The notes under the pieces are model-generated. The model saw only the letters and a list, made by a program, of their open reading frames with translations, did not search any database and was not told where the DNA came from. Made by a program: the position numbers and the translations under genes. Below are positions 57,000 through 64,000 of a stretch of DNA of 64,000 bases, piece by piece; the first letter of the stretch is position 1; each line of letters opens with the position of its first letter. The stretch is from Atriophallophorus winterbourni (taxonomy: Eukaryota; Platyhelminthes; Trematoda; Plagiorchiida; Microphallidae), in assembly GCA_013407085.1 (NCBI GenBank), contig JACCGJ010012940.1, forward strand, positions 47,783-111,782, written 5' to 3'.

Positions 57000-58238
57000 T
57001 ACCATTCAATTATTACTAAATATTCTATCGTTAACGGGCCGCTAGAAGCAGGGATACACGTAAAACTCGATTTAAGTGTTGGAGCTCTGGACTGACTGAT
57101 AAAAAATGTAACAAAAGCATAAAATGTTGATAATTAAGTTAACTTCTGATTTTTGTTTCAACAATTACCCAAATATATATGAGAAGGTTTGCGTAAATAT
57201 TTGCAAAATTACGAAATATGCAAGGAATCCCTGAAAAAATACGCCATGAACCAGAAGGAATAATAACTACTCCTGGATCTTTGATGCGCTATATTCTGAA
57301 AGATATACTGTAATCCACTGAGTTTTATTCTATCATCCCGACAATTATTTCTCTCACAGGACACAATTTAATTGTATACTTATTTCACGAAGCACTGCAT
57401 TGCTTGGGCAAGCTGAGAGTTTGTGCACATTATATCACAACATTTTCAAAAACGTACTTGCTCCATACATGATACATAAAATGAATTACCTGAAATAACA
57501 CAGTGCATAAACATGGCTTAATCTTGATCATTATATGCGGACTTGGTATTAAAATGATCTTTAAATAGGGATATAATTGGGTAAATACACTGATTCCAAT
57601 AATATGCACTTAATTCACTACTCGTTTCAATAGAACCCAAACTTCACGAAAAGATGGCATCGTTTACCCCTCAATGGTTGTGACTGAAAACGTAATCAAT
57701 TAACAGACGACTTATTTTTCATAAATGTTTTTCCCTATCCAGTAGTCAAAAGAAGATCGAGCATTTGGTAAAAACCTCTAAAAATACAGCCCGACTGTTT
57801 CGCTTTTTGCCTCATTACAAATATTGTTTTTAACGAATAGAAAACTTGAAAACAACACAAGATAGAACTCAGGGTTGACATTGCATATGGAAAGCCAGAT
57901 ATCAGTATCAGTATCAGTATCAGTAGAACAGGGCGATAGGCGACCAAGTCGACGAACGAGTGCCCAGATTCTTGACGGAGGGTGACTTGAAAAACCACCA
58001 CTAACAGTATTGATTCGTAAGTAACACAGGCGTGTGTAACTGTGAATGGAAAATGGGAGATGTCTCATCACCGAAAGGTGAGAGAGTTATGCATGTTGCA
58101 TGTCCAATCGAATGAAAAGACGATGGATAGCAGTTTATTTCCACAAATGCGAAAAAATGAAAAAGAAAATCTTTTTTGTGTTTCAAAAAATTTTCGAATA
58201 TTTTTGTTTTTTTTATCATAAAAATGAGGGATTTAGTC
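57000..58238. other. Region upstream of the TSGA10-like start
   Basis: Would hold the promoter if exon 1 is the true first exon. AT-rich; no element or TATA box can be assigned with confidence. Overlapping frames at 57735-58071 run through the hexanucleotide repeat and are not supported. Confidence 0.45.
57898..57926. repeat. ATCAGT hexanucleotide microsatellite
   Basis: About four and a half perfect units of ATCAGT. Confidence 0.9.
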
Positions 58239-58500
58239 TTAAGGGTAATGCTCCGGAAAGAGCTCCTGCCACCGTTCGTCCAGCCCATGTTTGAACGCAA
58301 TTACTGAAGTTGCCAAGATTAGTTCTGAGGGAAGTGAGTTCCACGCGTTCACTATACGGATGCTAAAGAAGTGCGTTCTGGATTCGAGCCTGGTGTGCTG
58401 TTTACTTAGCTTAAAACTGCTAAGTTTTAGAAATGTTAACATGAGGATATTATTGATTCCCTCCTGGCGATATATCAGAAAACATTAGCGCAAACTGAAA
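58239..58500 (-). mobile_element. CR1-like ORF2 C-terminal remnant
   Basis: The minus frame 58442-58239 reads LESRTHFFSIRIVNAWNSLP, then ends RWQELFPEHYP. This parallels ARKHFFSERVVNHWNCLP and ends FPNFYP of the intact ORF2 at 18600-18760. Only the last 65-80 codons are left, as expected for a 5'-truncated insertion. Confidence 0.82.
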
Positions 58501-58509
58501 AAAAACGTC

Positions 58510-61500
58510 TCAGATTGTTCTGTAGCATTGCTCTGAATTCAAGAATTATGTTGTTGTGAAATTTAGCAAGAGCTTAGCAGATAGTCATTGCATTAGGCAA
58601 GTTTGCTATGATTAAATTATTTATCAAACCGGGTGTCAATTGTAGATTGCTCATGCAAAAGGAAGCAACGGTGTAGCGATGATTGTTTGATACTTGGTGA
58701 CTTTGAATCGCATGATATGAATCTAGAGTCTTCCAGCGGTTTGTTCAAAATGATCTTCTAGATTTGTCGCACGAAACTGGTATAGTGCAAAACGTGATAT
58801 ATTTGACACGATGTATCCTAAATTAATCATCAACATTGAATTTAATTTTCACAACGAGAAGTGCAATTATATCAAATTCGATTGTAAATATTCATTTTGG
58901 CTTCAGCAATTATGCGTTACTTTGGTTTAGATGGATGCACAATCCACTTCCTCTATTATTTGAAATGTCAAAACAAGATAATTAAATAAAAAATCGATTA
59001 CAATTATGAAGCTTTTGCCGACTTATATGTCACAGGCGATGAAAAATCACAAATTATAATTTTTTATTGAAATAATAATGAACGTCATCTTTAAATTTCA
59101 GACTACAGTAAATCCACCACAGTGTGACTGGTCTACTACAGACTTAATCACCTCTCTTTCATAGAAATCTAGTTCATCACACTTTTCAACTTTTCATGGT
59201 ATTTACAAACATTATATATAATTTTATTGCTTTCTTTAACTAATGATAAACCTTATTTTGTAATTTGAAGCACAAATACCCAAAACGCAACAAGCTTCTT
59301 TTTTGAACACACTGATTTTTAGTTTTTATAAAATCTAACATTTCATAACTGCGATCATTTTCGTTACACACAGAAACTCATTCAGCTTTTGAATGCATGC
59401 GTAATGAGCGTCCTTGCAAAGAAGAAAAATATTTCATATAAACCCATTTCAATGGATTTAAATGAACGCTCTGTGAAATGAATTAAAAAATAAGCATATC
59501 GTGTTTTGTTCATGATCCCTTATATTTTTTCATAGCGTTTTTTGAAACCTGATTCAAGATTTTTGTTCTACAATTTTTATCATGGAAGTTGCAAAATATT
59601 TATCCGAAATATATAGTTACCATAATAGAACGCAACATTATTTTCATTAAAAATCCTTGTGTACATTGATAGACATAAAACATCCATATAAGTATGTATT
59701 ATGATAAGTGTTTGTGCAGAATATAAGGAAGCGATTGTTTATGGTCGCATTTACCATCTGTGTTGTATTCAAGTCTACTTTTTAAGTTCAAATTCTAGAA
59801 AAATTTGCATATTAATGAAAGTGATAAATGCCAATTGCTCGCCAGAATTTTGTTGAGATTATGCAGCTGATCACCCTGCATCGCAAAATTAGCTATTCAA
59901 TCAATCTTCTTCACATGACTTGGGTTATTGATAATGAGAGAATGAGAATGAAAATGAGTTTGAGTGGAAAATGAGAATGAGTTTCTTTTCTGGAGTGTGG
60001 GTAGATTTCAAAGATTCGATGAACAGCCGGACTTAATGCGTAATTTATTTTCTTAAAAAAACGTCGAAAATTTTTGTTGGCTTGGCCTAATTACTTGTAT
60101 TTCCTTAACTAATTTTTACACTCGCAACAGCCTATGGCGATCACCAAACCTCGTTCGCTCACCAGCTAAAATAATCCACAACTGAAATTCTCTGAAATGT
60201 TTCAAAAATTGAGGCTAATCACATACGCAATCCGTTGAGCTTTGATTATAAAAACAGGGACAGTAGAATTAATTGCATCTGGCTTTCAAATAATTGTAGT
60301 GACATGTTCCCGGTTAACCTGTAGACTAGATAATTAAAATCGCGCCGATCAAAAATCCTGAAGAATTCTTTCATAAAACGAGTCGATAATGTAATGATCC
60401 ATTCAGTTCTGTTCAACACGTTTGCACAAGAATGTTTGTGGTTAAGTTGTCAATCGCGCTTCCATTTTTGTTGCGTTCAAATGAAGGAAGGAATTAATCT
60501 CAGTTACAACTGCATAAAAATTACAATCGTTTGTCTCTTGCTTGTCTTAGAATATTAGAAGCAGTATATGTTTATTGAATTTTCAATTATTTACATTCCA
60601 CATTTTAAACTAACTTTAAACACAATCTACGCTCGAAAACATTTGAAACAATAAATCAACCAATATTACTCGTTCACTATAACAGCTTGATATATTGTAC
60701 AATATATTACACAGAAGTCTATTATCTATTTTGTGCTCCATATTTGGTCTTTGCTCATGCGAAGCAGAAACATTTTACGTCTAACAAATAGAGTTTGCAC
60801 ATATTTTTCTGTAAAATTCTGCTCACACTGCTATAGACGGTGTTTCAATCTAAGTGGAATGTTTCCGTTTCTTTGTCTGAATTAATATTTAATGATGCAA
60901 TTCCGAAATATTTGGTTATTCAGGAGTTCTAAAATTGATCAACGCCTAGTATGTGTGCTATGCTAAAGTTTTAAACGGTTGTTAAGAATATAGTCTCAAT
61001 CGGTAAGATTTTTTATACGGCAGTGGAACCTGGACAATCCACGCAAGAAACGAATGGAATCTGATTGCGTTCAATTTTTGATCACATCTTAGTTGAAAAT
61101 AGTAACGGATGCCTAAGGGCTTCCTAAAGCTGGTCAACATAAAATGTTCACCCTTTGACACTCTCAGAGTCATGTGCAGAGAATGGGGAACGAAATATCT
61201 ACTGTTTGCTAATTTGATGCCAGGTAGTCGACTTTTGGTCAAGTGACGTGACGTACTTTGAGGAAGCAAAAATTTGTAGTCTAATACTTTCGAATTTATT
61301 TCCTCCATCGTTTTTCTGAGCTGGAAGGTTTATATATAATTGAACTCGTCTCGATTTGCTTGTTCGAAATATAACCGTTTCTACTTCGAGCAAGATGAAT
61401 CTTGGAAAATCTAATTTTTCAAGTTAAAACCCAAATTTACCTACACGCACAACATACCTGGCGATTAAGAATATCGTTCCAGTTTGAATACGGTTGATAA

Positions 61501-62180
61501 GATCACGCCATTTCGAATCGACTGATAAATGTTTTGTTTTGTCAGATCAAAATTCGTTGAACTGCATCGCTTTTATTCAAACTCCCAAGATTTTGCCTTT
61601 CGGATCGCGTCACTCGGATCTAACGCATTCACTCCTCCGGTCACTGTCGATTTATCAACAATTCCATCGCCAAGTTCACTGACACATCCCTCACTGGATT
61701 GCAACAATGACAAATAGAATGACCTCAAGGTCCTTAAAAAAGAAAGAAGCATGTTATGCGTTTCGAATGTGCAAAAAAGGATAAGTGCTAGATTTCAAGT
61801 AGTTAAATGATTTGGCTTTGGTAAAGTACATTCCAAATGTGATAAAACCCTAACGCAGGAAGTGGTATAGTTTAATAACCAGTTTGATTTCCCCGGCATT
61901 CGCTGCGTATTTGTTTGCATGTCACATTCATCAGCCTAGCAATGCATATACAAGTCTGGAATAAAGATTTTGGAATACTGTCATCGAAAAATTAAGGAAA
62001 TAGTTAATTCGTTTTTTGTAGATATAATTGCCAACGCAATTCATCCATTAATAGATGTTCCTGGAGGCGGCAAAAAGGATGAGCGGATTACGTCAAAATA
62101 TATCTCTTAACTAAGCGTGTTTATTGCATATCTCAGTGAAGTAACGATAAACCTACTGAAGCCTGCTTTCCGTACCCCTC
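58510..62180. other. AT-rich spacer, no gene recognised
   Basis: Contains a degenerate GAGAAT/GAAAAT minisatellite at about 59934-59982. Frames at 60982-61393 (minus) have no family signal. A donor-like CAG-gtatgt at 61458 on the minus strand ends a 20-codon open stretch but does not phase-match the TSGA10-like exons. Confidence 0.5.
59934..59982. repeat. GAGAATGA-type short minisatellite
   Basis: Imperfect GAGAATGAGAATGAAAATGA units. Confidence 0.7.
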
Positions 62181-62189
62181 AACTGATGA

Positions 62190-62900
62190 AAAGTTGAACA
62201 TTTTGGCTCGGACACCGTACCGTCTATTTGCGAAATCTGAGCAACCCAAGAATCGCAACACCACCGCTTATTCAACTAAGACATTTGTCGCCCTTTATCG
62301 CATTATGCCGAAAGGTACCGAAGTCGAAGGATACACCTTCTTCAGCAAGACAAGCCCATTAGCTCTAGGAATTGACTAAGCTCTGTACACTCATAGGCTT
62401 GAAATCTTTAGTACTTACTTCGATGATGCGCTTAATTCGGAATTAAAGCTCCATACACGTAGAACGGCCGCCCATATTAATGGTGACCTTGCGAACTAAG
62501 TAGGATATGGAAGAAGTCATCCTCAATGCATATCTACTCATTCCTTGTCCTGTCAATTCTAAATCGACAAACCCTGGTGGGAAAGAGAATGTCAATCCAC
62601 TTATCTAGACATGTCTACTTCAGACAATTTAATATTCATCTATGTCCCGGAAAATATTGATGCAATATCAGCTTCGGAATAAAAGCAACATGATTTGAAG
62701 AAATGTTTATACATTGTGTATGCCATTGGATAGACATCGAGAGGACAATTAACGTCAAATTTTGTGGGAGCGCGAACATATGGTTAATTTCATTTAGGCG
62801 CATTTCAAACGATGTTGATATTGGACTAAACCCGTCATGCTGTAGTGCAAAATCATAGAACGTTTAGGCGGTATTCAAAAGCAGTCTAAGGTATTAGGCT
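62190..62900 (+). mobile_element. CR1-like ORF1 remnant with an unassigned leading frame
   Basis: From about 62500 the plus frames read MEEVILNAYLL, KPWWERE and SDNLIFIYVPENIDAISASE, paralleling DVENVLLNAYILRG, LPWWERK and RSIVILGVPEDVADVPSQE of the ORF1 at 52.5-53.3 kb. The preceding open stretch 62194-62379 (RTPYRLFAKSEQPKNRNTTA) may belong to it but I cannot align it. Many stops. Confidence 0.6.
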
Positions 62901-64000
62901 ATTTGAAAATATCTTTCTTGTGTAGTTAGTCAAATAACTTCGTTACGTCAATAAAAACAAAATATGCTGGATACGCAGTTCGTGGTAAATTTTCTGTTCA
63001 TGTGTACGTTTAATATACTTTTTAAACGTTTTGTCGCAATATTTCAATTCAAAAGTTTATATTAATAATTTTGTGCATTATATTCATATCACCTTGCTCG
63101 ATGCATCCGATAATGCTGAGATATGGATTTTAAGACAGATTTATTTCAAAATAAGTCTTAACTAATAGATACTTAAAGTTTGTAATGGAAAATAACCGTG
63201 TTAAAATAATTTGTCTTCCAGGGTTAACATATAAGCTAGTCGTTAATAAAATCTATGGATATTTAGTTAAATGATTTTTCATGCCGTAGCTGGAGAATTG
63301 TTTTTATCGTTCTAGCACAATTTTCGAAATTTTAACTAGAATAAGAATATTACTGCAATCAAATGAAAACTTTTAACTGTAATTAGCCTCAAATTTCGGG
63401 CATTGAGTAATCTCCCTACAAATGAGATCCAGTTTCGACATTACTACTCTGTTGTGAAAAACTGAAACCTTCAACATGTCTTGATATATACATAACTTAA
63501 TAGAGATTTGAGGTACTCTCATTGTTATGGGGAAATCAATTAGGTTTTAAACTGTTCAAGAAACGCTACAGTTTACAAAATATTTCAAACCAGAAAATAT
63601 TTGTCATGTTGTGCAATACTACTGAGCAGAATGTCAATACAATAGAACATTCTCATCAATATATGTATACCGATATTTCAAATCCATGGTTATTGCAAAT
63701 GTAATAGATTTTTCAAACATAAATTTTAGGTCTTGAATCAGACGGTGAAAATTTCCTACATTGCGCCTAATCCGCTTCCATAATCAAAATTATAATTTTT
63801 TGTCAAATATGTTGAGACATATCAATTAGTCAATTAAATTGCGAGCAAATTAAAAACCAGAAAAAGGTTCAACGAAAATGTGCTAGCAAGCTTCTCGTCA
63901 AATAGCTAAACGCTGAATGGAATGTTGATTTCTGCTGTTATAAGGCTGCGAATACATAATGTAATCAATCTGTTTACGGAAGCATTTTGAAAATTACCTG
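62900..64000. other. AT-rich right end, nothing recognised
   Basis: No frame with family signal. The last bases on the minus strand (CAG then gtaatt) form a donor-like site at the very edge, which cannot be judged. Confidence 0.5.

Noticed and set aside
57735..58071. Overlapping minus-strand frames of 88 and 97 codons
   Set aside because: They run through the ATCAGT microsatellite (poly DT reading) and have no family signal.
61458..61511. Possible upstream exon of the TSGA10-like gene (acceptor ttatcag, donor gtatgt)
   Set aside because: Its only open frame exits in phase 2, which does not join any recognised exon, and it is not coiled coil.
1..64000. CRISPR arrays, tRNA or rRNA genes, bacterial-type operons
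   Set aside because: No evenly spaced direct repeats with unique spacers, no recognisable tRNA or rRNA sequence, and the exon-intron structure shows a eukaryote.

Overview
This 64 kb window looks like nuclear DNA of a flatworm, most likely a digenean trematode close to the schistosomes. This is inferred from: AT-rich introns and spacers around better-balanced exons; canonical GT-AG introns from under 100 bp to several kb; and a repeat load of CR1-like and RTE-like non-LTR elements, two families of Penelope-like elements, and many hammerhead-ribozyme-bearing repeats. There are no bacterial-type operons, no CRISPR array and no rRNA or tRNA that I could recognise.

Two host genes are visible, both on the minus strand. 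(1) Positions 902-14286 hold the 5' part of a filamin gene: 14 coding exons whose splice phases agree throughout. They encode two calponin-homology domains (actin binding) and about six immunoglobulin-like filamin repeats, about 1010 residues in all; the gene runs off the left edge. One 303-nt exon (6901-7203) puts about 100 residues of non-filamin sequence between repeats 2 and 3. (2) Positions 37361-56994 hold an 11-exon gene for a coiled-coil protein that I assign to the TSGA10/CEP135 centriole and sperm-tail family. The spliced model is 716 residues, with a cysteine/serine-rich tail I do not recognise. A second, earlier 3' end is possible at 43041.

Mobile DNA fills much of the rest. A CR1-like element (14640 to about 19000, plus strand) has an uninterrupted 927-codon endonuclease/reverse transcriptase ORF but a broken ORF1; it lies head to head with filamin, about 350 bp from its ATG. 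A second CR1-like element (49657-53814, minus strand) sits in an intron of the TSGA10-like gene and is broken by frameshifts. Remnants of CR1-like (21.2, 24.4-24.9, 30.2-30.6, 44.0-44.8, 58.2-58.5 and 62.4-62.9 kb), RTE-like (22.1-22.7 kb) and Penelope-like elements (1.3-2.1, 7.9-8.3, 20.15-21.2, 33.1-33.6 and 41.3-42.6 kb) are scattered through introns and spacer.

The most interesting layer is a set of at least ten short repeats with the type I hammerhead core (CTGANGA, stem II, GAAA, then ACCGGT plus H17). The best copy (34957-34998, minus) keeps every core base and a 6-bp stem I. Two places show units of about 235-241 bp repeated head to tail, the layout of small self-cleaving retroelements (SM-alpha or retrozyme type). 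The Penelope-like fragments carry their own, different hammerhead-like motif. The stretch from about 26.3 to 30.2 kb and most of 59-62 kb are AT-rich with no gene I can support.
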